Of a stretch of 58,894 nt of DNA, positions 6,796-15,737 are shown piece after piece. Both the position numbers and the translations under genes were made by a program. Location of the stretch: the NCBI GenBank assembly GCA_902771155.1, contig CACXVS010000010.1, forward strand, positions 1-58,894, in the 5' to 3' direction. Each line of letters begins with the position of its first letter. The first letter of the stretch is position 1. Source of the stretch: an uncultured Prevotellaceae bacterium (GTDB lineage: Bacteria > Bacteroidota > Bacteroidia > Bacteroidales > Bacteroidaceae). The notes under the pieces are model-generated. The model saw nothing but the letters and a program-made list of their open reading frames with translations. It made no database searches and was not told the DNA's origin.

Positions 6796-8259
6796 TTATT
6801 CTATTTTACGCCGATCCTCGCCATCGGTGATTACTTTTTTCCATCCGTAATACTGTGCGTACATCAGGTTATGGCTGCCCTCAGGCCGTGGTTCCAAGTC
6901 AGCAGCCCAGGCCAGTACGTCGGTATTCCACGATACACAGTTGTACAGCCACCAGTCGGGTAGTTCATCCGCAATTGGCGGTACGTCTATCTGATGAACC
7001 ACCACGATGTCCTGATCCTGATGGGCATTGATATAGTCGATACGGCTCATCCACTGCTGGCGCACATCCCATTCGATATAAAAACAGATAGAGGTTGTCA
7101 CCACCCACAGCACCAGGCTAACGGCTACGAAACCCTGTATCAGACGACGGTGACGCTGCCAGATAGTCTCCTTTTCCTTCAACAGTTCGCGAAGGGCAGA
7201 GAGTGAGGCAAGAATAACGGCACAGGTTGGGAAGAAACCGGCACGGGCAGGAGCCACTGGTACGAATATCAGGATGAGCATCACCACCATGGAACCAGCA
7301 ACCATGAGTGTCTGGAACTGCGTAGTCTTGTTCCATCGTTGCCCTTTGGGCAAGTGCCAGACGTAATAGCCTATCAGCAGTAGCAACGGAATCTGCTTGC
7401 TGACAACAGGGTAAAAACACTCTATGAAGGTGATAGAGTACATCAACGGTGTCCAGTACATGTCCTCTGGCAGTCCAGGATTATACTCATACAGGCGCTG
7501 CAGTTCCAGACGGACGGTCTCGCCAGGAGCAAACACCAACATGGCAGAGCCGATGCAGAGGAAGACAAAGCCCACCACCATCCACGTCTTAAGTTGCTTC
7601 TGCCGCCAAAACCAGATAAGGGCAAAGAAAACCACAAAATCAAGCACTGCAGCACTCGTCTCCACAGACCAGCCAGCACAAAGGCCTGCAAAAGCCATCA
7701 GCGGCAGACTCCATTTATTGGGTAGCGGGTCTTCTTCTGTCCAGTATGCCTTGGCGTATGGCAGTAGGAAGAGCAGGCCGATGACAGCTGTCCATAGGAA
7801 CACGCAACTGCCACACATCCAGAGCACCGTGAGGACGGGGTCTGGAATCAGAAACCATAGTGCGAAAAGGATCCAAAACATATAGACGCCATTTATTTCG
7901 CTGAGTTTCTTGCCTGTACCGACACGGAACAGGAGCAGAGCCAGTGCCGTGAACACCAGCGTGTTGAGTACGTTGAAGAGTCCTTTGCCCTCCCAGGCAA
8001 AGAGTTGTGTCAGTCCGATGCCGATAATACGGCCTCCCCATGTCATGTAGTGGGAATATTGCGAGCGGACGATATCACCAAATGACGTGATTCGCTCACG
8101 CGGCCCCACACCATCTAGCAGGTTACCTCTATCTTCCCCATCCCATACGAAAGCATAGGGAATATCGTCCGATACCATAGGCAGCATCAGATTACGTGCA
8201 AAGAAAAGACTCATGAATACCACCAGCATCACAAGCCACGATTTGTTTTTTAAACTCAT
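6796..8259 (-). CDS. DUF6056-like polytopic membrane protein (copy 2)
   Basis: 487 residues starting MSLKNKSWLVMLVVFMSLFF, with about ten membrane helices. It shares with copy 1 the first loop PMVSDDIPYAFVWDGEDRGNL, the block SHYMTWGGR and the C-terminal NLMYAQYYG. The aspartate pair after helix 1 is again consistent with a GT-C-like fold. The ATG at 8259 follows a TACCTTTG box by 21 bases; an upstream in-frame extension is not used because it crosses this promoter. It converges on the condensation-domain gene and is transcribed divergently from the RND efflux genes. Unlike copy 1 it has no MATE partner, and it is a diverged paralogue, so specialisation for another acceptor or donor is possible. 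Confidence 0.75.
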   Translation of the reverse strand: MSLKNKSWLVMLVVFMSLFFARNLMLPMVSDDIPYAFVWDGEDRGNLLDGVGPRERITSFGDIVRSQYSHYMTWGGRIIGIGLTQLFAWEGKGLFNVLNTLVFTALALLLFRVGTGKKLSEINGVYMFWILFALWFLIPDPVLTVLWMCGSCVFLWTAVIGLLFLLPYAKAYWTEEDPLPNKWSLPLMAFAGLCAGWSVETSAAVLDFVVFFALIWFWRQKQLKTWMVVGFVFLCIGSAMLVFAPGETVRLELQRLYEYNPGLPEDMYWTPLMYSITFIECFYPVVSKQIPLLLLIGYYVWHLPKGQRWNKTTQFQTLMVAGSMVVMLILIFVPVAPARAGFFPTCAVILASLSALRELLKEKETIWQRHRRLIQGFVAVSLVLWVVTTSICFYIEWDVRQQWMSRIDYINAHQDQDIVVVHQIDVPPIADELPDWWLYNCVSWNTDVLAWAADLEPRPEGSHNLMYAQYYGWKKVITDGEDRRKIE

Positions 8260-8280
8260 ATTGTGATTGTTATATCGCTG

Positions 8281-8288
8281 CAAAGGTA
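8281..8288 (-). promoter_or_regulatory. Promoter -7 box for DUF6056 copy 2
   Basis: Minus-strand TACCTTTG, 21 bases before the ATG at 8259. Confidence 0.7.
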
Positions 8289-8351
8289 CATAAAAATGAG
8301 GTAATAGCAAAGAAAAACAATTAAGTTTTTGTTGATGACGACGTTTTTTTA

Positions 8352-8359
8352 TATCTTTG
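8352..8359 (+). promoter_or_regulatory. Promoter -7 box for RND efflux operon
   Basis: TATCTTTG, 24 bases before the adaptor ATG at 8384. It is divergent from the minus-strand box at 8281-8288. Confidence 0.7.
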
Positions 8360-8383
8360 CACTCAATAAATGATATAAAGAAG

Positions 8384-9505
8384 ATGAGCAAGAAATTATG
8401 GATTCCCATTTGTCTGTTGGCGGGGCTGTTGTTGGCAGTAGGATTGTTCTACAGCCTGATGGATGACGAGGACGAAGAAGAACTTGACGAAGAATACCGT
8501 ACGCTGACGATTAAGTTGCAAGATTACACCGTTACTCGTGATTTTACTGCCAAAATTGAGACAGAAAATCCTGCGGTCATCCGTCCTCAGATCAGCGGTA
8601 AGATCACCAAGATCTGTGTAGAAGAAGGCGCTCGTGTGAAGAAGGGGCAGCCACTGATTATCATTGATCAGGCACCCTATCAGGCGGCTGTGAGAAATGC
8701 AGAGGCAAAGGTGGTCAGTGCAAAGGCACAACTGGCTACTGCCCGTCAGAATTTAGAGGGTAAGGAAGAGCTGTACAGACAGCATGTCGTGGGCGAATTC
8801 GATTTGAATAAGGCCCGCAATGCCAAGGCTGAGGCCGAGGGTGCTCTGGCTGAGGCACAAGCTGACTTGGAGACAGCCCGCAATGAACTGTCATATACGG
8901 TCATCACCAGTCCTTCAGATGGTGTGCTCAGCATGATTGAATACCGCTTGGGTGAACTGGTTGACCCATCGATGGAGACAGAGTTGACTAACGTCACTGA
9001 CCCTCGGCGCCTTTTCGCCTATTTCTCTATGTCGGAAAAGACGATTCACAACTTGGCGGACATATACAATTGCCGTGTGAGTGACCTACCTTCAGTCCTG
9101 CCAGAGGTGTCACTTGTTACTTATTGGGGAAAGGAACTCAGTCAAAAGGGACGCATCACTGCCATTAGTGGTAATGTGGATGAGGCAACAGGCTCTTTTG
9201 TCATCAGAGCTTCGTTTGAGAATTCAGACGACCTGTTCCGTAACGGCAGTAATGGTACTATTATCTTGCCCTACGAACTTAAGAATGCCATCGTCATCCC
9301 ACAAGAGGCTACTTTCGACATTCTGAATAAACAGTTTGTATATAAAGTGGTTAATGGTGTTACCAAAGCTTGTGAAATCCAAGTCTTTCGTTATGAAAAT
9401 GGAAAGGACTATGTTGTGACTGAGGGTTTGAAGGCTGGTGATGTCATTATAGCTGAAGGAGCCGGAATGGTGAAAGATGGAATGCGGATAAAGGTAAAGA
9501 ATTGA
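8384..9505 (+). CDS. RND efflux periplasmic adaptor (MFP/AcrA family)
   Basis: 373 residues. A single N-terminal hydrophobic helix (residues 5-24, ICLLAGLLLAVGLFYSL) anchors or exports it; there is no lipobox. An unusually acidic stretch, DDEDEEELDEE, follows. The body shows the adaptor order: first lipoyl half (IRPQISGKITKICVEEGARVKKGQPLIIID), alpha-helical hairpin of heptads (AEAKVVSAKAQL to ETARNEL), second lipoyl half (ITSPSDGVLSMIEYRLGELV), beta barrel, and membrane-proximal domain ending EGAGMVKDGMRIKV. It links the inner-membrane pump to the outer-membrane channel encoded by the next gene, 34 bases downstream. Start ATG 8384 is chosen because in-frame sequence upstream runs through the promoter. 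Substrate of the pump is unknown. Confidence 0.9.
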   Translation: MSKKLWIPICLLAGLLLAVGLFYSLMDDEDEEELDEEYRTLTIKLQDYTVTRDFTAKIETENPAVIRPQISGKITKICVEEGARVKKGQPLIIIDQAPYQAAVRNAEAKVVSAKAQLATARQNLEGKEELYRQHVVGEFDLNKARNAKAEAEGALAEAQADLETARNELSYTVITSPSDGVLSMIEYRLGELVDPSMETELTNVTDPRRLFAYFSMSEKTIHNLADIYNCRVSDLPSVLPEVSLVTYWGKELSQKGRITAISGNVDEATGSFVIRASFENSDDLFRNGSNGTIILPYELKNAIVIPQEATFDILNKQFVYKVVNGVTKACEIQVFRYENGKDYVVTEGLKAGDVIIAEGAGMVKDGMRIKVKN

Positions 9506-9539
9506 AGAGTTGAAGAATTGAAAAATTGAAAGGTAAGAA

Positions 9540-12500
9540 GTGAAAAGCAAGTTTTTCATAGACCGTCCGATATTGTCGATTGCCCTTGCAGTGATGATGG
9601 CTTTGGTGGGCATAGTCGGCTATGTCAATCTGCCTGTAGAGCAGTTTCCTGACATGGCACCGCCTATCGTAGAGGTGAGTGCTGATTATCCAGGTGCCAG
9701 TGCCGAGGCTGTCCAGAAAAGTGTGATTGTACCTATCGAACAGGCTATCAATGGCGCCAACGGTATCGACTATATCAGCTCCTCGTCAACGAGTAGTGGA
9801 TCTGCCTTTATCCAAGTAGTATTCAAGAATGGCATTGATCCTGAAATGGCGGTGGTGATGGTAAAAAACAAAGTGGCCGAGGTGGAGGGCATCCTGCCTC
9901 AGGAAGTGCTCCAGACGGGTGTCCATGTGGAGACGTCACAGCAGACTTTCTTGAAAGTCATCGCCCTTGAGTGTCCTGACAACCGTTTCGAGAGTGACTT
10001 CATCTCTAACTATTTTGATATTAACATTAAACCTCGCTTGGAACGCATCAAGGGTGTTGGTAAAGTGAATGTGCTAGGCAATACCTTTGCCATGCGTATC
10101 TGGCTTGATCCGAAGCGTATGGCGCATTACGACTTGGTACCTCAAGACATTGAGGAAGTGCTGGAGGCACAAAACGTCGAGGCTGCCATTGGTACACTGG
10201 GTGAGAATTCAAAGCATACCTTCCAATATACCTTGGTATATCGCGGGCGACTGCTCAGCGAAGAGGAATTTGGGAACATCGTCATTAAGTCACTGCCCGA
10301 TGGTGAAGAGCTCCGTCTGTGCGACGTAGCTCGTTGCGAGTTGGGTTCTGAAAATTATGCAACTGACAGTTGGATTAATGGTCATAATGGTACGGTGGCC
10401 TTTATCACGCAGAAAGCAGGTTCCAATGCTCGACAGGTAAATCTGGAGATAGACGAGCTCATGGAACAGGCTCGTCCTCAATTGCCACCGGGAGTGGAGT
10501 TCAGAGTGCTACTCGATAGCAATGATTTCCTCGACGCCTCTATGGCGGAAGTCTATAAGACCCTCGTCGAGGCCATTTTGTTGGTCGTGCTGGTAGTCCT
10601 GCTGTTCCTACAGAATAGTCGTGCCACGCTGATACCAGCCTTTGCTATCATCGTATCACTACTCTCCACGTTTGCCTTTATGTATATGGTTGGCTTCTCA
10701 CTCAACCTTATCACATTGTTCGCCTTGGTGCTGGTTATCGGTACTGTGGTCGATGATGCGATTGTGGTGGTTGAGGCTGTACAGAGCGAATTCGAGAAAG
10801 GGGTGCGCAGTCCTTATCAGGCCACCCTCAATGCGATGGGCAATATTGGTACGGCTGTCATCACCACTACGTTGGTCTTTATGTGTGTGTTTATTCCGGC
10901 TTCATTCTCAGGTGGGCTGAGCGGCACCTATTATAAGGAATTCGGACTGACAATGGCAGCCGCTGTTGCCTTTTCTACGCTGAATGCACTCACCCTTTCT
11001 CCAGCCCTCTGTGCGCTGCTTCTTAGAGATGAAAATGAGGAAAAGACCAAAGGACGGATTTCTTTATTCGGGCACCGTTTAGGAAGCGCCTTTAATGCAT
11101 CGGTGACAGTACTGACTGAGAAATATCAGAAAGGATTGTCCACGTTCATCCATCATAAGTGGTTGGCAGCTATCTTGGTAGTGGTACCTATTGTCTTGCT
11201 GGTCTGGTTTCAGAAAGTTACCTCAACTAGTCTGATACCTTATGAGGACACAGGTATTACGATGGTTGACATCACAACGCCTCCAGGCTCAACCTTAGAA
11301 CAGACGAAAAAGACAGTTCATAAGGTGGCAGAAGCTGTGCAGGAGATTGAAGAGGTAGAAACGTGTGCTTCCATTGTGGGTTGGAATATCCTCGGTGGCG
11401 ATGGTGCCAATATGGGTATGATGATTATGAGGCTTAAACCTTGGGATGAGCGAAACGGCAGTGAGCATCGTATTGACAACGTACTTGAAAAGATAGAAGA
11501 CCGTGTCCGTCCCATTAAGACAGGTTCCATGTTTGTTTATGCGCTGCCAACAGTCACAGGTTATGGATTTAGCGATGGTATCGAGTTGTATGTACAGGAT
11601 TATGAAGGTGGCTCGATAGATAAGTTGAAAGAGGTCTCTGACCGTTTCGCTAAAGCTTTGGGTGAACGTGAAGAGATAGGTGAGGTGTATAGTTCCTACG
11701 AAGTGAACTTTCCTCAATATATCGTATCTGTCAATGCCGCCATTTGCAAGCGCTACGGTATAGAGCCTTCAGCTGTGCTCAAGATCCTCAATGGTTATAT
11801 TGGTGGCGATTATGCCTCACAGTTCAATGCCTTTGGTAAGCTTTATCACGTCATTTTACAGGCCGACCCGGAGTTGCGGGCTGATAGAGACGACCTCAAC
11901 AATATCTTGATCCATACCGATCGTGGCGCCTATATTCCCATCACCGAACTGACGACATTCAAGAAAAGCTATGGCGTAGAGTCGCTGGTGCGCTTCAACC
12001 TGTTCTCAAGTATCAGTATCGAGGTGTCTCCAGAAGAAGACTATAGTACAGGTGATGTTATCCATGCCATTGATGAGGTGGCTAGCCAGTCGTTGCCACA
12101 GGGTTATGGATACGATTTCACAGGAACGACCCGCGAGGAGATTTCTTCCACAGCTAACATGACTTGGCTATTCTTGCTTGTGTTTGTCTTTGCCTATCTC
12201 GTGTTATGCTCACTTTATGAGAGCATGCTCATCCCGATGGCTGTATTGTTGAGCATTCCCTTTGGTATTGCAGGTAGTTTCGCAGCTGTCTATCTGACAG
12301 GATTGGAAAATAACATCTATATGCAGGTAGGTATCATCATGTTGATTGGTCTATTGGCCAAGACAGCTATTCTGCTGACAGAATATGCTAGCGCCCGTCG
12401 CCGTGAGGGCTTGAGCATCCGCGATGCAGCACTTGAGGCAGCCAAAGTCCGTCTGCGCCCTATCTTGATGACGGCTATGACACTTATTATCGGTCTGCTG

Positions 12501-14042
12501 CCACTGGTCTTTGCTACAGGTGCAGGAGCAGTCGGTAACATATCATTGGGTATCTGCGTCATAGCAGGCATGACGGTTGGCACTTTTGCACTGCTTTTCT
12601 TCGTTCCTGTATTCTTTATCATCTTCCAGCATCTGGAGGAGAAATACATGCCGAAGCTGAAATTGCATAATAGCGTGTTACCCCTCATCTTCTCCTTGTT
12701 CGTCTTAACTAGCTGCGGTACTTATTCCAACTACCATCGCCAAGGCCCGATGATTAGTGATAGTATTGTCCGTGCCGACCTTGTACAGGCAGATTCTTGC
12801 GCCCCTTCATTTTCACAGGGATGGCGCGAGGTGTTCACCGAGCCTCGTCTGGTGGCCCTCATTGAGGAAGGACTGGCACATAACAGTGACCTGAACATTG
12901 CCAAACTCCATGTGGATGCTGCCAAAGCCTTTTTGCGTAATGCCCAGGGCGAACTGTTCCCCTCACTCGAACTTGGGGCCAATGGCGAGACGGCCCGCTT
13001 CAAGAATTCTGATAATGACCCACAGACGGAAAGCAAGTTCTTCTTTGGAGCAGAAGCCAGTTGGGAACTCGATATCTTCGGGAAACTACAGAATGCTAGG
13101 AAAGCTGCAGTTGCTAATGTCGAAGAGCAGGCCGCCTATGCACAGGCTGTGCAGGTGGAGCTGATAGCCACGATAGCCACCAGTTATTATCAACTTGAGA
13201 TGTACGATGCTCAGATAAAAGATACCCGAGATATCATCATCAGCTGGGATGAGAGCATACGAGCCCAGAAAGCCCTGATGGCTGTGGGTGAGACGACTAG
13301 CGACGAAGTGAGTCAGGCAGAGGCGAGCAAGCTTGATGCGGAAGAAAAGCTTGAGGAGCTGCAGATTCTGATGATACAGACTGAAAATGAACTCTGTGCT
13401 CTTTTAGGGCGCTATAGCAGTCATATCGATAGAGGTGATTTCCAAGCGTCGTGTGAGCATCTGCCTCAGATATCTAAAATACATATACAGGCACTCGCCG
13501 CACGTCCTGATATACGAAAGGCCGAGGCTGCACTTAAGAGTGCTTTCTATGCCACCAACAAGGCGCGGGCAGAACTCTACCCGTCGCTCACGTTGTCAGG
13601 CAGTATAGGGTGGACTAACGATGCCGGTGAGGTGGTGAATCCAGCAGGTATGCTTACAAAGGCATTGGCGTCGCTTTCTGCCCCTATATTCAACCACGGC
13701 CGACTGAAGGCAGAGCTACGGAAGGCTCAGGCCGAACAGGAAGAGGCGCGCATAGCCTTCCGCCAAGCCATTCTTGATGCTGGTAAGGAGGTAAATGATG
13801 CTCTGGCAAGCGTGCAATATGCCAGGAAGACCATCGGCATTAACGAACAGCAGGTAGAAAAACTGACAAGTGTTGTTGAAAATTCGAAACTGCGTATGAA
13901 ATACGAGGAGGACTTCAACTACCTGCAAGTTCTACTGGCGCGACAGAGTCTGTTAGAAGCACGATTGGCCTTGCTTGGCAACCGTTTCATGCTATTGGGA
14001 TCTACTATCCAACTGTATAAATCCTTAGGCGGCGGAAACTGA
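9540..14042 (+). CDS. RND (HAE1-type) efflux permease in one frame with a TolC-like outer-membrane lipoprotein
   Basis: A 1500-codon frame starting with GTG at 9540 (MKSKFFIDRPILSIALAVMM). Residues 1 to about 1036 are a full-length RND pump: FxxRPI start, proton-relay Asp405-Asp406 in GTVVDDAIVVVEA and Lys941 in LLAKTAILLTEYA, matching AcrB D407/D408/K940. Residues about 1037-1500 are a NodT-type outer-membrane factor with coiled-coil repeats (AARPDIRKAEAAL, KAQAEQEEARIAFRQAI). The joint contains MPKLKLHNSVLPL then LFVLTSCG, a perfect lipoprotein signal peptide with Cys at residue 1059, preceded by GGAGGA seven bases before the ATG at 12648. So the channel may be made separately by internal initiation as a 464-residue lipoprotein; a true fusion would have to be processed to let the channel reach the outer membrane. 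Confidence 0.85.
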   Translation: MKSKFFIDRPILSIALAVMMALVGIVGYVNLPVEQFPDMAPPIVEVSADYPGASAEAVQKSVIVPIEQAINGANGIDYISSSSTSSGSAFIQVVFKNGIDPEMAVVMVKNKVAEVEGILPQEVLQTGVHVETSQQTFLKVIALECPDNRFESDFISNYFDINIKPRLERIKGVGKVNVLGNTFAMRIWLDPKRMAHYDLVPQDIEEVLEAQNVEAAIGTLGENSKHTFQYTLVYRGRLLSEEEFGNIVIKSLPDGEELRLCDVARCELGSENYATDSWINGHNGTVAFITQKAGSNARQVNLEIDELMEQARPQLPPGVEFRVLLDSNDFLDASMAEVYKTLVEAILLVVLVVLLFLQNSRATLIPAFAIIVSLLSTFAFMYMVGFSLNLITLFALVLVIGTVVDDAIVVVEAVQSEFEKGVRSPYQATLNAMGNIGTAVITTTLVFMCVFIPASFSGGLSGTYYKEFGLTMAAAVAFSTLNALTLSPALCALLLRDENEEKTKGRISLFGHRLGSAFNASVTVLTEKYQKGLSTFIHHKWLAAILVVVPIVLLVWFQKVTSTSLIPYEDTGITMVDITTPPGSTLEQTKKTVHKVAEAVQEIEEVETCASIVGWNILGGDGANMGMMIMRLKPWDERNGSEHRIDNVLEKIEDRVRPIKTGSMFVYALPTVTGYGFSDGIELYVQDYEGGSIDKLKEVSDRFAKALGEREEIGEVYSSYEVNFPQYIVSVNAAICKRYGIEPSAVLKILNGYIGGDYASQFNAFGKLYHVILQADPELRADRDDLNNILIHTDRGAYIPITELTTFKKSYGVESLVRFNLFSSISIEVSPEEDYSTGDVIHAIDEVASQSLPQGYGYDFTGTTREEISSTANMTWLFLLVFVFAYLVLCSLYESMLIPMAVLLSIPFGIAGSFAAVYLTGLENNIYMQVGIIMLIGLLAKTAILLTEYASARRREGLSIRDAALEAAKVRLRPILMTAMTLIIGLLPLVFATGAGAVGNISLGICVIAGMTVGTFALLFFVPVFFIIFQHLEEKYMPKLKLHNSVLPLIFSLFVLTSCGTYSNYHRQGPMISDSIVRADLVQADSCAPSFSQGWREVFTEPRLVALIEEGLAHNSDLNIAKLHVDAAKAFLRNAQGELFPSLELGANGETARFKNSDNDPQTESKFFFGAEASWELDIFGKLQNARKAAVANVEEQAAYAQAVQVELIATIATSYYQLEMYDAQIKDTRDIIISWDESIRAQKALMAVGETTSDEVSQAEASKLDAEEKLEELQILMIQTENELCALLGRYSSHIDRGDFQASCEHLPQISKIHIQALAARPDIRKAEAALKSAFYATNKARAELYPSLTLSGSIGWTNDAGEVVNPAGMLTKALASLSAPIFNHGRLKAELRKAQAEQEEARIAFRQAILDAGKEVNDALASVQYARKTIGINEQQVEKLTSVVENSKLRMKYEEDFNYLQVLLARQSLLEARLALLGNRFMLLGSTIQLYKSLGGGN
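12635..12650 (+). promoter_or_regulatory. Candidate internal ribosome-binding site and start codon
   Basis: GGAGGA at 12635-12640 followed seven bases later by ATG at 12648, in frame inside the RND gene. The encoded peptide from this ATG is a textbook lipoprotein signal sequence (Cys at residue 23). Clear Shine-Dalgarno sequences are rare in this window, which makes this one stand out. Confidence 0.5.
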
Positions 14043-14061
14043 GTTCTTCGGCTTTCAATAT

Positions 14062-14367
14062 TTATAGTTCAAAATCCAAACAGCTGCGCTGCACTGTGTA
14101 GGGGCGAACCTTTCCGTTTGCCACCGCCACGTGCTCGGGGTGAACGGCATAGCCTTTCAGGGCCTCTTCGCTCTCAAGTGTGCTGTCGAGCATCAAGTCG
14201 GCATTTGAGGATGCCAGACGACCATCGATGTGTACTTTCACGTCGAGGAGTCCGGGCACCTTGCCTACTAATCCTTCAAGACCGGCCTTGATCTCGGCCT
14301 TTACCTTTGCTTTCTCCTCTTCCGAGAGTTCTGGATTCAGAGTCCAGATAATAATGTGCTTAACCAT
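14062..14367 (-). CDS. Dabb family (stress-responsive A/B barrel) protein
   Basis: 101 residues starting MVKHIIIWTLNPELSEEEK, with the family pattern of an initial hydrophobic strand containing His, a lysine-rich helix (KAKVKAEIKAGLEGL) and the conserved end segment AVHPEHVAVANGKV. Dabb proteins are small ferredoxin-fold dimers; most have no defined reaction, a few are polyketide cyclases. Cytoplasmic. It lies 4 bases downstream of the pseudouridine synthase and is probably the third gene of the operon that starts at 16550. Confidence 0.85.
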   Translation of the reverse strand: MVKHIIIWTLNPELSEEEKAKVKAEIKAGLEGLVGKVPGLLDVKVHIDGRLASSNADLMLDSTLESEEALKGYAVHPEHVAVANGKVRPYTVQRSCLDFEL

Positions 14368-14371
14368 AACC

Positions 14372-15727
14372 TTATTTATTATTTAGTTCCTTCGGCGACA
14401 AAGATAAGCATAATTTCTCGAATTCACAAGGCTTTTCCAAATTAAAAATCATTTCCTTTCCCGTTATGGGGTGAATAAGCTCCAGATGGTCGCAGTGCAG
14501 ATAGAGTCTGTCTGCCTTCTGGCCATAGAGTTCATCGCCAACAATCGGACAACCCAGTCCGTCGCTGTGAGCACAGTGCATCCGCAATTGGTGGGTTCGG
14601 CCAGTGTGGGGATATAGGGCTATCAGTGTGTGTCGGTCTTTCGATGCCAGAACTGCATATTCTGTGATAGCCGATTTCCCTTTCTTGTAATCCACCTTTT
14701 GTCTGGGACGATTCAGTGGGTCGAAAGACAGGGGCAAGTCGATACGTCCGTTTTCCTTTTTCACAATGCCATCGACGATGGCGATATATCTTTTCTTGAC
14801 AGTACGTTTCACAAACTGTTCCTGAAGGGCGAGGTACGAGGCTTTTGTCTTCGCCACCACAATCAGTCCCGAGGTACCCATGTCGAGCCGATGTACAATC
14901 ATAGCGCCTGGCCAGCGGTCCTGAGCCCAAGTAGCTACGGAATAATCCTCCGTCTTACCTGGAACGCTCAGCATCCCTGGGGGCTTGTTAAGTACCACCA
15001 TCGCCTCGTCTTCATAAATGATTTCTGGGGTGAGATGTGAAGTACTAATCTCGTCGGGGTTGGGATCCACATCAAGCCCTTGCAGCATCCAAGAGAGCAC
15101 TGGCTTACATTTACCTCGGCAGGCTGGATAGAACTGTCCATGATGACGGATGATAGCTTTAGGCGATTCGCCCCACCAGAACTCTGCCATGCAGACAGGT
15201 TTTAAATGGTGGTGATAGGCATATTGCAGCAATTTGGGCGCACAACAATCGCCTGTGCCGCCTGGGGGCAGTGGATATCTTTTCTGGATACGGGGTGAAC
15301 AGTGATAGTCTTGCCAAATATCCACGAGATCCTTCTCTTCCCCATGCGCATTCAACATTTTATATTGCCTGAAAAGCCATAGTTGCAGTTCCTGTGACAT
15401 TTGCTTATGCTCAGGCGACTGCATAATCTCTCGCTCACGGGTTTTGAAAAAGCCGTCAGGTTGTTGGGCATCGAACACAGGCGGTACGAAATAGTCCCAG
15501 TCGTTCCTGCCCTCCAACAATCCGGAATAGGCGGCCAGGAATCCAAGTCCTTCTGCCGATTCCACCACCAGTACGCCAAACATCTTGCCTTCCGTGGGGT
15601 TAAGGCGGGTAATCTCTTGTTTTACCTCTTCCACCGCCAACAGACACAGCGGATGAGGCTCATATCCAAAGGGGTAAGTAAAATGCTCCGGCTTCGGAAT
15701 GTCGGTATGGAGAGGATGGAGTATCAT
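14372..15727 (-). CDS. RluA family RNA pseudouridine synthase with extra N-terminal domain
   Basis: 451 residues. The C-terminal half (about 228-440) is a RluA-type pseudouridine synthase: entry sequence IIYEDEAMVVLNKPPGMLSVPG, catalytic motif HRLDMGTSGL with the essential Asp, and the late motif PHTGRTHQLRMHCA. It isomerises uridines in rRNA or tRNA. The N-terminal 220 residues are a separate domain with a Cys/His-rich block (GTGDCCAPKLLQYAY, RHHGQFYPACRGKCKP) that may bind metal; this architecture is known in some RluA homologues but its role is unclear to me. No S4 domain is seen. It sits 10 bases after the kinase gene and 4 before the Dabb gene. Confidence 0.88.
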   Translation of the reverse strand: MILHPLHTDIPKPEHFTYPFGYEPHPLCLLAVEEVKQEITRLNPTEGKMFGVLVVESAEGLGFLAAYSGLLEGRNDWDYFVPPVFDAQQPDGFFKTREREIMQSPEHKQMSQELQLWLFRQYKMLNAHGEEKDLVDIWQDYHCSPRIQKRYPLPPGGTGDCCAPKLLQYAYHHHLKPVCMAEFWWGESPKAIIRHHGQFYPACRGKCKPVLSWMLQGLDVDPNPDEISTSHLTPEIIYEDEAMVVLNKPPGMLSVPGKTEDYSVATWAQDRWPGAMIVHRLDMGTSGLIVVAKTKASYLALQEQFVKRTVKKRYIAIVDGIVKKENGRIDLPLSFDPLNRPRQKVDYKKGKSAITEYAVLASKDRHTLIALYPHTGRTHQLRMHCAHSDGLGCPIVGDELYGQKADRLYLHCDHLELIHPITGKEMIFNLEKPCEFEKLCLSLSPKELNNK

Positions 15728-15737
15728 GGTCTGGAGA

